Counted from the first letter of the stretch, positions 1 through 8,061 are shown. The stretch is 11,447 bases of DNA from UBA8437 sp003445035 (GCA_937901285.1 CALCHI010000143.1:1-11447), one strand, 5' to 3'. Numbers and translations are program-made. Notes: generated by a model from the letters alone, not told the origin.

Positions 1-242
1 TCTCCGATGGCCTCGCCGAGTCGCCCGGTCTCCTCGGGGTCGCTGGCCGCCCTGGCCAGCCGGACGAGGATCCGATTGAGAATTTCGGCGGCGGCGTTGC
101 GAGTGAAGGTCACCGCCAGGATCTGCGAGGGCGGAACACCACGCAACAGCCTGGAAATGAACCGATTGGTCAACTGGTAGGTCTTGCCGGTTCCAGCCGA
201 GGCACGGATCAGTCGGCGTTCATTGATCGCCAGGCTGCTCAT
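1..242 (-). CDS. addA: AddA-like UvrD/Rep-family helicase-nuclease subunit, N-terminal part (runs off the window)
   Basis: Only the first 80 codons are present; the gene continues past position 1. The start ATG (242-240) overlaps the TGA of the upstream addB-like gene in an ATGA arrangement, which implies translational coupling. The translated start contains a superfamily 1 Walker A motif, ASAGTGKT at residues 14-21, followed by YQLTNRF, and motif Ia, AVTFTRNAAAEI at about residues 43-54. This is the usual beginning of AddA/RecB-type helicases, in which ATP hydrolysis drives translocation along DNA at double-strand breaks. The C-terminal nuclease domain expected for AddA lies outside the window and cannot be checked. 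The call rests on the motifs plus the adjacent AddB-like gene; a RecB-like or other UvrD-family exonuclease subunit is the alternative. Confidence 0.88.
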   Translation of the reverse strand, partial: MSSLAINERRLIRASAGTGKTYQLTNRFISRLLRGVPPSQILAVTFTRNAAAEILNRILVRLARAASDPEETGRLGEAIG

Positions 243-3094
243 GACCGGCTCCAGTGCTCGTGCCGCGGGAGGTGTGGCAGCTTGTCCTGACAGATTCCGG
301 CCAGGTCGTCGCTGAAGGACGGCGGCTTTTCGGCGATCTGCGTGTAGTCGCCCCGTACGATCTTCTCGGCCACCTCCACCACCACCTCGTCGGCCTCGGA
401 CAGTTCCTCCTCGGTCCAGCCTGCCTCGAGGAAGTCCGTGTCGGAGGTGCTGGCGGGCAGAACCAGGTATCCCAACTGGACGTCGCCGTCGACTCCCAGG
501 GCGTCCTTGGCCAGTCGTCGATACAGCGGCAACTGCAGGCTTTTCCAGGTCTTCTGTTTTCCACGTCCCTTGCGATGGTTGCTGTCGGGCCGGTCCGGCT
601 TGTTACTGGTCTTGTAGTCGATCACCCGCCACTGGCCGGTGGACTCGTTGTGATCGATCCGGTCGATGCGGCCGGTGACCGAGAGAGGGCCGGCCGGCGT
701 GTCGAGGATCACCTGGCCGGCCTTGATGGACTCTTCGGAGTGCCGGATCCGCCACCCCTCTTCGACCGATCGAACCTGCCACTCGGCCAGGGCATTGAGG
801 CGGTTGGTCAGTTGTGTCACCTGCACCTCGACGGCCTCGGGCCGGTGACGTCCGTGTCGGATACCGGCCCATTTCCAGGCGGCCGACCGGAGAAACTCGC
901 GGACGGCGTCAACGTCGGTCGAATCGGCCAGGTCGGACGTTCCGAATTCGTCGAGTGCGTCGTGGGCCAGGGTGCCGAAAGTGAGCGCCGAGAGTTCGGC
1001 GGGCTGGTCATCGATGGACTGCAGCCGCAGAACGTGTCGCAGGAAGAAGCGGTACGGGCAGTCCAGGAAGTCGCCGAAGGCCGTCGCGCTGACCCGTGAC
1101 AGGCCGGTGGCGGTCGGTTCCGGGACAAGGAACCTGGAATCCGAAGGACCCTTGGCAAACGCGCCGGGCAACCGGGCCGAACGCCTGGTCAGGTCGACAT
1201 CGAGCAGGTCCAGGACACGAGCCGGTTGTCCGTCGCCCCGGGTCGACAGCAACAGGCGGCTGGGCTGCAGGGGATCCTGGGAATCGGATTGCCGACCACC
1301 GATCAGCAGCAGGTGTTCTCGGGAAGCGACCAGGGCCGACACGGCGTAGGCATCCCTCGCGATCCGGCGAGTGTTGTCAAGGATTCCCAGTCGTTGGCGG
1401 AGACGGTCGGGGAGGAACAGGTCGGAGGTCGCCGAGGATGGGACGTGGCCTTCGTTGACGCCGACGACGGCCAGGACCGGGGCATCGTCGAGAGGCAATT
1501 CGAGCCACCCGACCATTTCGATCGCCTCGGGGTCGGCCACGGCGGCGATCGTCTCGCCGGAAACCGTTTCGAGGACCAAACGGATAGCCTCGACCGCACT
1601 GATCTCCGGCGCCACATCGCCGGGCACCTCGCCCAGGTCTGTGACCGCCTTGTGGACGTGTCGCGACGCCGAGAGCAGCACATGGCCGTTTCTTTCGTCA
1701 CGGTCCACCGTGCGGTCCTGGTAGATCGTCGCCAGCAGGGTGGTGATCGGCTCGGACCAATCGGTGAGTGGTCGGGGGGCGGCCGACAGAGCGGCCAACA
1801 GGGACCCGGTTTGTTCCAGGGCCGCCCCCGGCAGGGGTGTTCGCTGCTGGGGATCCTCGTCACCGGGACCCCACGGCTTGAGTTCCAGCCTTGCCACCAG
1901 GTGTTCGCTGCGGAAGGCGTCCAGAAGGGCAATCGGGTCCGATTGGGTCGCAGCTCTCAGCCAGGTCTCGAAGTCGGGATGTCGCCAGAGGGCCGCGAGG
2001 GGTCCGTAGGCGACGGTTGTTTCCGGTGGGTTGTCATCCTCTCCAAGATCCAGGCTCTCGAGGCACTGGGCAACCGCTTCGAGCAACTGCCAGGGACGCG
2101 TGTCGGGAAGGGCCGCTTCGTGCACCCACCGGGTGGCCACGTGGCAGTCGGCCATTTGGCGAGTCATGGTCGGGACCAGGGATTCGTCGGCGATACCGAT
2201 TGTCACATCGTCGGCACGTCGCGGTCCGGGAAGCTTCGACAGCCACGCCGCAACGGCTGTGGCCTGGTCGTCGGGACGGTCGGCGATCTGCACCGAATCG
2301 TCCTCGGGCGGCATCGCCGGTTGACCCCAGTGACGGGGATCCAGGCACCCCAGCCCGTCGAACCGGTCCGCCAACGATTCGGGTGCGTGCACCAGTGCGG
2401 TGACCCGTTCACGGACCCCGTCCGACTCGAGCATCCGTCGCATCGTCTGATTGATGTCGACGGTGCCGATCAGCACGATGTCGTGTGTCGCATCGCACTC
2501 GCCCTGTTCGACTGCGACCAGGCGGGCGGTCTGGCGATCCCACAGCGAGAGATCTTCCAGTGTGTCGAGGTAACGCTGCTGGATGCCGTGGAGAACTTCC
2601 CAGCGACGACGTTCCTGCGGGATCTGATCGAGCATTTCGCAGGCCGCGACGTGTGAGAAATCGAAGCCGTCGCCGGCCAACTCACCGTGTTGCCGTTTCA
2701 GGAGATCGGCCAGATCGAGCCAGCCCCGCGAGTCGTCATCGTCGGGGCGGTGCACGGTGACGTTGCCGAGTTGCTTCACCGGGGTTTGTTTCAGCGCGGC
2801 AACCCACGCACACCGTTGCACCAGGTCGTCGGCGAAGGGCTTCTGCGAGATGTAGAGTTGTTCGGGAAGCGTTCCCACCGTGAGCGTTGTGGGAGAGACC
2901 AGTCGCAGAGAATTTTCGGTGGCGTGATCAACCAGCAGTTCGAGCAGGCGTCGTCCGGCACGGGCACCGGGCAGGACCAGCAGCGACTTCGAGAGATCGA
3001 ACACATCGTTGCCGGTGTACCGATCGGCCAACCAGTTGGCCGCCGCGGGCAACGCGGGGCAGTCCCAGTCCAGAAACTCTCGATTGGCAGCCAT
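239..3094 (-). CDS. addB: AddB-like helicase/PD-(D/E)XK nuclease subunit
   Basis: About 951 residues. The N-terminus has the degenerate nucleotide-binding stretch PGARAGRR (about residues 42-49) after LLVL, and the middle has a helicase-like segment AVVGVNEGHVPSS (about 541-553). The C-terminal third is a RecB-type PD-(D/E)XK nuclease: FLDCPYRFF near 676-684, His711 in FGTLAHDAL, GRIDRID with Asp811 and Asp814, VIDYKT with Asp826 and Lys828, and QLPLY (854-858). In the AddAB complex such a subunit cuts one strand and binds the recombination hotspot during double-strand break repair. The frame stays open to a GTG at 3241, but that would overlap the DUF1028 gene by 89 bases. The ATG at 3094 has AGGG six bases upstream; ATGs at 3100 and 3124 are alternatives. 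Only two of the four cysteines that hold the iron-sulfur cluster in Bacillus AddB have evident counterparts (Cys679, Cys935). Confidence 0.87.
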   Translation of the reverse strand: MAANREFLDWDCPALPAAANWLADRYTGNDVFDLSKSLLVLPGARAGRRLLELLVDHATENSLRLVSPTTLTVGTLPEQLYISQKPFADDLVQRCAWVAALKQTPVKQLGNVTVHRPDDDDSRGWLDLADLLKRQHGELAGDGFDFSHVAACEMLDQIPQERRRWEVLHGIQQRYLDTLEDLSLWDRQTARLVAVEQGECDATHDIVLIGTVDINQTMRRMLESDGVRERVTALVHAPESLADRFDGLGCLDPRHWGQPAMPPEDDSVQIADRPDDQATAVAAWLSKLPGPRRADDVTIGIADESLVPTMTRQMADCHVATRWVHEAALPDTRPWQLLEAVAQCLESLDLGEDDNPPETTVAYGPLAALWRHPDFETWLRAATQSDPIALLDAFRSEHLVARLELKPWGPGDEDPQQRTPLPGAALEQTGSLLAALSAAPRPLTDWSEPITTLLATIYQDRTVDRDERNGHVLLSASRHVHKAVTDLGEVPGDVAPEISAVEAIRLVLETVSGETIAAVADPEAIEMVGWLELPLDDAPVLAVVGVNEGHVPSSATSDLFLPDRLRQRLGILDNTRRIARDAYAVSALVASREHLLLIGGRQSDSQDPLQPSRLLLSTRGDGQPARVLDLLDVDLTRRSARLPGAFAKGPSDSRFLVPEPTATGLSRVSATAFGDFLDCPYRFFLRHVLRLQSIDDQPAELSALTFGTLAHDALDEFGTSDLADSTDVDAVREFLRSAAWKWAGIRHGRHRPEAVEVQVTQLTNRLNALAEWQVRSVEEGWRIRHSEESIKAGQVILDTPAGPLSVTGRIDRIDHNESTGQWRVIDYKTSNKPDRPDSNHRKGRGKQKTWKSLQLPLYRRLAKDALGVDGDVQLGYLVLPASTSDTDFLEAGWTEEELSEADEVVVEVAEKIVRGDYTQIAEKPPSFSDDLAGICQDKLPHLPRHEHWSRS

Positions 3095-3152
3095 CGGCAT
3101 CCCTGCTGCGGCGAGCGAACCCATCCCTGTCGCTGCGTCCGGGGTCGCCAGC

Positions 3153-4007
3153 CTACCGACGCGGTGTCGGTCGTTCAACAGGCGATTTGGCCGGCGGCGT
3201 CTTTCGATTCGGACAGGGATCAGAAAATGGTGGCCGTCCACCTTTCCAGCCCCCCTTGGCCGGGTGCTTGGACGCGACGTATTTCTTCAACAGTTCGGCG
3301 ACCGCATCGTCACTTTTGTCGACGTGCAGTTGGAACCAGGTCCCCGGCTTGCCACGGCGGGCGACCTTGATTCCCGCGGCGAGTCGGCCACGGTGGTCAC
3401 CGCCGGCACAATCCCCGGCCACCAGGGCCGCCATCAACCGGTCGGCCAGGCTTCCCTTGGTTTGCTCGTAGGCTCGGGCCATTTCGGCGATCACCTTCCG
3501 TCCGGCCAGCGTGTTGCCCTGGCACGAATAGAATCTTCCCGATTGGGCACCCCAGTAGCGGCTGCGAACCGGTGCGGCCGAAGGGTTGTGGTTGGCGACC
3601 CGGCCGGTCATGTCGATGATCGCCAGTTGCCTGAGTTCACGCCGTGGATCGTCGGCCAGTAACTTCCCGATGACCCGTTCCGGCGGCAAACCCTCGCCGA
3701 GCAGTTCCAGCGCCTGCGGTCCCCAGGGCGGATGATGGTAGTGCTGGGTGCAGAAGGCTCCGACTCCGGGTTTCACATACGGCACCACCTTGCCGACGGC
3801 CGGGTACTTGCTGGCGACTGCCGCCCCGCATTCACCTGTTTCGGGATCGACCGCGACGATCGAGAACGTGGCGGTGATCGGCCCGGCCGACCGCGAGGGG
3901 GTCCCCGGTGCCTTGCCGACAACACCCGCCGGGATCAGGATCGTGATCCCGGCGATCAGGGAGAAGAGCAGGCGGCCGCGAGAGGCGATTTCGGTGGCTC
4001 GGGGCAT
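3153..4007 (-). CDS. Secreted DUF1028 family protein (Ntn-hydrolase-like fold)
   Basis: 284 residues. A basic start followed by a hydrophobic run (about residues 12-30, LLFSLIAGITILIPAGVV) looks like a Sec signal peptide. The mature part opens with TFSIVAVDPETGECGAAVAS (47-66), the typical DUF1028 N-terminal strand pair, and carries the family signatures SCQGNTLAG (161-169) and AGDCAGGDHRGRLAAGI (197-213). DUF1028 proteins have an N-terminal nucleophile hydrolase-type fold and no settled substrate; none is proposed here. From about residue 250 a Gly/Pro/Lys/Arg-rich tail of roughly 35 residues extends beyond the usual domain. The gene lies 58 bases upstream of the preferred addB start on the same strand, so read-through is possible, but no functional link to DNA repair is evident. 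The ATG at 4007 is the only plausible start; it has just a weak purine-rich stretch (GAGA) upstream. Confidence 0.9.
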   Translation of the reverse strand: MPRATEIASRGRLLFSLIAGITILIPAGVVGKAPGTPSRSAGPITATFSIVAVDPETGECGAAVASKYPAVGKVVPYVKPGVGAFCTQHYHHPPWGPQALELLGEGLPPERVIGKLLADDPRRELRQLAIIDMTGRVANHNPSAAPVRSRYWGAQSGRFYSCQGNTLAGRKVIAEMARAYEQTKGSLADRLMAALVAGDCAGGDHRGRLAAGIKVARRGKPGTWFQLHVDKSDDAVAELLKKYVASKHPAKGGWKGGRPPFSDPCPNRKTPPAKSPVERPTPRR

Positions 4008-4130
4008 GATGAGATGTCTCGATCGGGTCAGGGAGGCAAATGTTGTCGCAGGGGCCAGCGGCAGTCTAACCTAGAACGGGGCGGGATACGGTCCTGTCCG
4101 GCACCGGGGGTGTCGTTTGCGGGCGTGGCC

Positions 4131-4136
4131 GGAGGG
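4131..4136 (+). promoter_or_regulatory. Strong ribosome binding site fixing the start of the GalE-like gene
   Basis: GGAGGG sits six bases before the ATG at 4143. The frame is open far upstream (to about 3732), across the antisense of the DUF1028 gene, so this site together with the N-terminal MRVLVTGG Rossmann start decides that translation begins at 4143. Confidence 0.75.
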
Positions 4137-4142
4137 GGTCGG

Positions 4143-5093
4143 ATGCGAGTGCTAGTGACAGGCGGGGCCGGTTTCATCGGCAGCCACGTCGTCGATGCGC
4201 TGTTGGCCGCCGGACACGAGCCACACGTGATCGACAACCTCTCGAGCGGACGACGCGAGAATCTTCCGCAGGAGGTCCCGTTGTCGGAGGTGGATATCCG
4301 GGACACGCCGGCCCTGTCGGCCGCATTCGATGAGGCGCGTCCTGAGGCGATCTGCCACCACGCCGCGCAGGTTTCGGTTGGGCGGTCGGTTCGGGAACCG
4401 GCCGTCGACGCCGAGATCAACATCGTGGGAATGCTGAACGTGATCAGCCAGGCCCACCGCGTCGGAGCCACGCGGTTCGTGTTCGCTTCGTCCGGGGGGG
4501 CGCTGTACGGCGAGACGTCCGAGGCGGCCGACGAGACGACGGCGGCGATGCCAATTTCACCCTACGGGATCGGGAAGTGGATGGGGGAACGGTACCTGGA
4601 CTGGGCCGCCGGCGAGTTGGGGTTTGCCGCGGTGTCCCTGAGATACAGCAATGTCTACGGGCCGCGACAGAGCGTGGAGGGTGAGGCCGGGGTGGTGGCG
4701 GCGTTTTGTCGCGACCTGGAGGCGGGGACCGGTTTGACGATCTTCGGCGACGGTTGCCAGACACGCGATTTCGTCTTTGTCGGCGATGTGGCCCGCGCGA
4801 ACGTGGCGGCCATCGAGGGGGCCAACCCCGGCGAGGCCGCGGCGATCAATGTCAGCACCGGTGAGGCAGTCGATATCAACATGTTGGCCGGCCTGCTGAG
4901 CGAATTGGTTGCGGCCCGACTGGAGCGTGACGACTCGGAGCCACCCCGGCATGAGGTGTCCCGGGCTGGTGATATCCGCCACAGCCTGCTGGATCCCTCG
5001 GCCGCTGCTGGGCGACTGGGTTGGTCTCCGGAGGTGCCCTTGCGGGACGGATTGGAGAGGACCGTTGCCTGGTTGCTTGGAGCCGGGCGTTGA
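4143..5093 (+). CDS. NAD-dependent epimerase, extended SDR family, UDP-glucose 4-epimerase (GalE)-like
   Basis: 316 residues, the usual length for bacterial GalE-type extended short-chain dehydrogenases. The NAD-binding motif is TGGAGFIG (6-13), preceded by MRVLV. The acidic end of the second strand is Asp31 in VIDNLSSG. The active site shows Ser116/Ser117 in FASSGG and Tyr141-x3-Lys145 in SPYGIGK. The substrate side has SNVYGPRQ (169-176) and FGDGCQTRDFVFVGDVA (201-217), the latter a conserved nucleotide-sugar signature. The expected reaction is C4 epimerisation of a UDP-hexose (glucose/galactose or an N-acetyl or uronate form). Substrate choice cannot be read reliably from sequence; dehydratase activity is a less likely alternative. 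It is the first of three consecutive SDR genes and is separated from the next by 111 bases, so it may have its own transcript. The promoter probably lies in the divergent spacer shared with the DUF1028 gene. Confidence 0.88.
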   Translation: MRVLVTGGAGFIGSHVVDALLAAGHEPHVIDNLSSGRRENLPQEVPLSEVDIRDTPALSAAFDEARPEAICHHAAQVSVGRSVREPAVDAEINIVGMLNVISQAHRVGATRFVFASSGGALYGETSEAADETTAAMPISPYGIGKWMGERYLDWAAGELGFAAVSLRYSNVYGPRQSVEGEAGVVAAFCRDLEAGTGLTIFGDGCQTRDFVFVGDVARANVAAIEGANPGEAAAINVSTGEAVDINMLAGLLSELVAARLERDDSEPPRHEVSRAGDIRHSLLDPSAAAGRLGWSPEVPLRDGLERTVAWLLGAGR

Positions 5094-5128
5094 GTTCGTG
5101 AGCGGCGAGACCGTTGCGGGGTTCCGTA

Positions 5129-5158
5129 TTGCCTCACCGGTTGATTTTGGCCTACAGT
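5129..5158 (+). promoter_or_regulatory. Candidate sigma-70-type promoter before the UDP-xylose synthase gene
   Basis: TTGCCT (5129-5134) and TACAGT (5153-5158) are separated by 18 bases in the 111-bp gap between two nucleotide-sugar genes. The -10 matches the consensus at four of six positions; the -35 keeps the TTG. A start around 5165 would leave a leader of about 40 bases, with AGGA at 5189-5192 as a rather distant ribosome site. It would make the following three genes an operon of their own. Confidence 0.33.
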
Positions 5159-5204
5159 CGAAACCGACCCCCGTCCGAGTTTTTCTCCAGGATACGCTCC
5201 CACG

Positions 5205-6149
5205 ATGGCCGTGATTCTCGTCACCGGTGGGGCCGGGTTCCTCGGCAGTCACCTCTGTGACCGGCTGATCGAGCGGGGCGACGACGTGATCTGCGTCGAC
5301 AATTTCTTCAGCGGTCGGGAGGAGAACATTGCCGGGTTGATCGGCCACCCGAGGTTCGAGCTGGTCCGTCACGACATCGTCCAGCCGTTGTTTCGGGATG
5401 CCGAACAGATCTACAACCTGGCATGTCCCGCTTCGCCGGTCGCCTATCAATTCAACCCGATCAAAACGATCAAGACCTCCACGGTCGGCATGGTCAACGT
5501 GCTCGGCCTGGCCAAGCGCTGCCGGGCCCGGTTGCTGCACACCTCGACGTCGGAGATCTACGGCGACCCGCAGGTTCATCCGCAGACCGAGGATTACTGG
5601 GGGCACGTCAATCCGCTGGGTCCTCGCAGCTGTTACGACGAGGGCAAGCGTGTGGCCGAGTCGCTGTGCATGAACTACCACGTCGAGCATGGACTGGAGA
5701 TTCGCATCGTGAGGATCTTCAACACCTACGGGCCGCGGATGGATCCGCACGACGGGCGAGTGGTCTCGAACTTCATTCGACAGGCGTTGGCCGGAGAGCC
5801 GCTGACGATCTACGGCGACGGATCACAGACCCGCTCGTTCTGTTTTGTCGATGACCTGGTTGAAGGGCTGGTCCGGATGATGGACGGAGACCGGACCGGA
5901 CCGGTCAACCTGGGCAATCCGGCGGAGGTGACGATCGGCGAGACCGCCGAGGCGGTCAGGCGGCTGACCGGGTCGGCTTCGGAGATCGTGCATGTCGAGC
6001 TTCCCGAGGACGATCCGAAGCGGCGTTGTCCGGACATCGCCCGGGCTCGCCAGTGGCTGGATTGGGAGCCGACGACCGATCTCGAGACCGGCCTGGGTCG
6101 GACGATTGCGTCGTTTCGAGCTGCGGAGTCGACGGGGAACGAGACATGA
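5205..6149 (+). CDS. UDP-glucuronate decarboxylase (UDP-xylose synthase, UXS), extended SDR
   Basis: 314 residues. This cytoplasmic, NAD-dependent enzyme oxidises UDP-glucuronate at C4, decarboxylates it and reduces the product to UDP-xylose. The protein matches the UXS family closely along its length: TGGAGFLGSHL (7-17), DNFFSG (32-37), the run NLACPASPVAYQFNPIKTIK (71-90), the catalytic STSEIYGD (114-121, with Thr115, Ser116 and Glu117), SCYDEGKR with Tyr144 and Lys148, FNTYGPRM (172-179), YGDGSQTRSFCFVDDLV (203-219) and LPEDDPKRRCPDI (266-278), which includes the arginine placed near the substrate carboxylate in characterised UXS. The single-domain form lacks the formyltransferase seen in ArnA. 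Its TGA overlaps the start of the next gene (ATGA), so the two are probably translated together, and both use UDP-glucuronate. The UDP-glucose dehydrogenase that makes this substrate is not in the window. Confidence 0.94.
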   Translation: MAVILVTGGAGFLGSHLCDRLIERGDDVICVDNFFSGREENIAGLIGHPRFELVRHDIVQPLFRDAEQIYNLACPASPVAYQFNPIKTIKTSTVGMVNVLGLAKRCRARLLHTSTSEIYGDPQVHPQTEDYWGHVNPLGPRSCYDEGKRVAESLCMNYHVEHGLEIRIVRIFNTYGPRMDPHDGRVVSNFIRQALAGEPLTIYGDGSQTRSFCFVDDLVEGLVRMMDGDRTGPVNLGNPAEVTIGETAEAVRRLTGSASEIVHVELPEDDPKRRCPDIARARQWLDWEPTTDLETGLGRTIASFRAAESTGNET

Positions 6150-7174
6150 GTCGTATCCTGGTCACCGGGGCAGCCGGGTTCATCGGCAGTCACCTGGCGC
6201 ACCGGCTGCTGGATCGCGGTGACGAGGTCGTCGGCGTCGACAATCTCAACGACTACTACGACGTTCGGCTCAAACACGACCGGTTGGCCCGGCTCGAACC
6301 CCGCGACGGGTTCTCATGCCAGCAAATCGACGTGGCCGACCGCGAGGCGATGGCCTCGGTGTTTTCCGGGTCGGGAGTCGAGAGAGTGGTGCACCTGGCG
6401 GCACAGGCGGGAGTGAGGTATTCGCTGGAGAATCCGCACGCGTACGTGGACAGCAACCTCGTGGGCTTCGTCAACGTCCTGGAGGGGTGCCGCCACAACA
6501 ATGTCAAGCACCTGGCCTACGCCTCGTCCAGCTCGGTCTACGGCTCCAATCGCACTGTTCCGTTTTCGGTCCACCACAACGTCGACCATCCCATCAGTCT
6601 CTACGCGGCCACGAAGAAGGCCAATGAGCTGATGGCTCACACCTACAGTCACCTGTTTGGACTGCCCACGACCGGCCTGAGATTCTTCACCGTCTATGGA
6701 CCCTGGGGTCGTCCGGACATGGCGTTGTTCCTGTTCACCGATGCGATCCTGTCTGGGCGGCCGATCGACGTCTTCAATAACGGTCAGATGAGGCGGGACT
6801 TCACGTACGTGGATGACATCGTCGAGGGAGTGATTCGGGTGCTGGATCGGACGCCCGCACCCGACGCCGACTGGCGGGCGACCTCACCGGATCCGGCCAG
6901 TTCGAGTTCTCCCTACCGGGTCTACAACATCGGGAACAACGAGCCGGTCGAGCTGATGCACCTGATCGAGACGCTCGAGAAGTGCCTGGGCGTGACGGCC
7001 GAGAAGAACATGATGCCCATGCAGCCGGGCGACGTGCCTGAGACCCATGCAGACATTGATGACCTGGAACGCGACACCGGATTCCGGCCCAGCACCTCGA
7101 TCGAGGACGGCGTGGGTCGGTTCGTCGAATGGTATCGTGAATATTACGGTGGGCGGGCAAGAGCGGAGGCCTGA
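6146..7174 (+). CDS. UDP-glucuronate 4-epimerase-like extended SDR
   Basis: 342 residues. The NAD motif is TGAAGFIGSH (7-16). NLNDYYDVRLKHDRLARL (33-50) is the signature that separates UDP-glucuronate 4-epimerases from ordinary GalE. It is followed by HLAAQAGVRYSLENPHAY (83-100), Ser127-130 in YASSSSVYG, Tyr153-x3-Lys157 in SLYAATKK, RFFTVYGPWGRPDMALF (179-195) and NNGQMRRDFTYVDDIVEG (211-228). The expected reaction interconverts UDP-glucuronate and UDP-galacturonate, giving acidic sugar donors for capsule, LPS or exopolysaccharide. The start overlaps the upstream stop, with GGGGA (6134-6138) seven bases before the ATG; a much longer open frame upstream is antisense-free but lies inside the UXS gene and lacks family similarity. 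Some relatives act on other UDP-hexoses, so the exact substrate is family-based inference. Confidence 0.9.
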   Translation: MSRILVTGAAGFIGSHLAHRLLDRGDEVVGVDNLNDYYDVRLKHDRLARLEPRDGFSCQQIDVADREAMASVFSGSGVERVVHLAAQAGVRYSLENPHAYVDSNLVGFVNVLEGCRHNNVKHLAYASSSSVYGSNRTVPFSVHHNVDHPISLYAATKKANELMAHTYSHLFGLPTTGLRFFTVYGPWGRPDMALFLFTDAILSGRPIDVFNNGQMRRDFTYVDDIVEGVIRVLDRTPAPDADWRATSPDPASSSSPYRVYNIGNNEPVELMHLIETLEKCLGVTAEKNMMPMQPGDVPETHADIDDLERDTGFRPSTSIEDGVGRFVEWYREYYGGRARAEA

Positions 7175-7177
7175 GGC

Positions 7178-8056
7178 ATGACTGAATCGGTGACCCGCAA
7201 GGGGATTATCCTGGCCGGCGGCGCCGGGACGCGGCTGTACCCGGCCACACGGGTGGTCAGCAAACAACTGTTACCGGTTTACGACAAGCCGATGATCTAC
7301 TACCCGCTGGCGACCTTGATGCTGGCCGGGATCCGTGAAGTGCTGGTGATCAGCACGCCCCACGACCTGCCCCGGTTCGAGACCCTGCTGGGTGACGGAA
7401 GCCAGTGGGGGATCGAGATGAACTACGCCGAGCAGCCCGAGCCGCGGGGCCTGGCCGAGGCGTTCCTGATCGGCGAGGAGTTTCTGTCGGGTGGGCCGAG
7501 TTGCCTGGTGCTGGGTGACAACATCTTCTACGGACAGAACCTCGGTCGAAACCTGCAACGTGCCGCCACACGCGATGATGGCGCGACGGTCTTTGCCTAC
7601 CACGTCGGTGATCCGCAGAGGTACGGGGTCGTCACGCTCGATGAGTCGGGCCGAGCGACCAGCATCGAGGAGAAGCCTGAAGAGCCCCGTTCGAACTTCG
7701 CGGTGACGGGGCTGTATTTCTACGACGACCAGGTGGTCGAGATCGCCCGGGGGCTCGAACCTTCCGGCCGAGGGGAACTCGAGATCACCGATGTGAACCG
7801 TGTTTATCTCGAGAGGGATGAACTGCAGGTTGAGACATTGGGGCGGGGCACGGCGTGGCTGGACACCGGTACGCACGAGACACTGCTCGAGGCAGGGATG
7901 TTCGTCAGTATGCTCGAGTCTCGCCAGGGGCTGAAAATTGCCTGTGTCGAGGAGATCGCCTGGCGGATGGGATGGATTGACGCCGGGCAATTGCGGCGGC
8001 TCGCCGAACCGATGGCCGGCAACGGGTACGGCCAGTACCTTCTCTCACTGGAATAA
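7178..8056 (+). CDS. rfbA: Glucose-1-phosphate thymidylyltransferase (RmlA/RfbA)
   Basis: 292 residues, normal full length. The enzyme joins dTTP and glucose-1-phosphate to make dTDP-glucose, the first step to dTDP-rhamnose and other deoxysugars. The nucleotidyltransferase loop LAGGAGTRLYPAT (12-24) is followed by SKQLLPVYDKPMIYYPL (28-44), the metal-site Asp114 in LGDNIFYG, EEKP with Lys166, VTGLYFYD (176-183), GRGELEITDVN (197-207) and the second metal-site Asp229 in WLDTGTHE; all key residues are present. GGAGG (7165-7169) lies eight bases before the ATG, and only three bases separate it from the upstream stop, so it belongs to the same operon. The usual partners rfbB, rfbC and rfbD do not follow: the next gene is unrelated. 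They must lie elsewhere, or dTDP-glucose feeds another route. Confidence 0.96.
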   Translation: MTESVTRKGIILAGGAGTRLYPATRVVSKQLLPVYDKPMIYYPLATLMLAGIREVLVISTPHDLPRFETLLGDGSQWGIEMNYAEQPEPRGLAEAFLIGEEFLSGGPSCLVLGDNIFYGQNLGRNLQRAATRDDGATVFAYHVGDPQRYGVVTLDESGRATSIEEKPEEPRSNFAVTGLYFYDDQVVEIARGLEPSGRGELEITDVNRVYLERDELQVETLGRGTAWLDTGTHETLLEAGMFVSMLESRQGLKIACVEEIAWRMGWIDAGQLRRLAEPMAGNGYGQYLLSLE

Positions 8057-8061
8057 CCGCT

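Noticed and set aside
1226..2656. A 476-codon open frame on the plus strand inside the addB-like gene
   Set aside because: It lies wholly antisense to a gene with clear nuclease motifs, its translation shows no recognisable domain, and long antisense frames are expected at this GC content.
3095..3241. Upstream extension of the addB-like gene to the GTG at 3241
   Set aside because: It would overlap the end of the DUF1028 gene by 89 bases and add a low-complexity arginine-rich stretch unlike the family N-terminus; ATGs at 3094-3124 fit better.
3732..4142. Upstream extension of the GalE-like frame
   Set aside because: The extra residues are antisense to the DUF1028 gene and unlike any SDR; the ribosome site at 4131 and the Rossmann start at 4143 settle the start.
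4008..4142. Promoters in the divergent spacer (TAGACT and TAGGTT-like boxes on the minus strand)
   Set aside because: No matching -35 box lies at suitable spacing, so neither was called although promoters for both directions must lie here or nearby.
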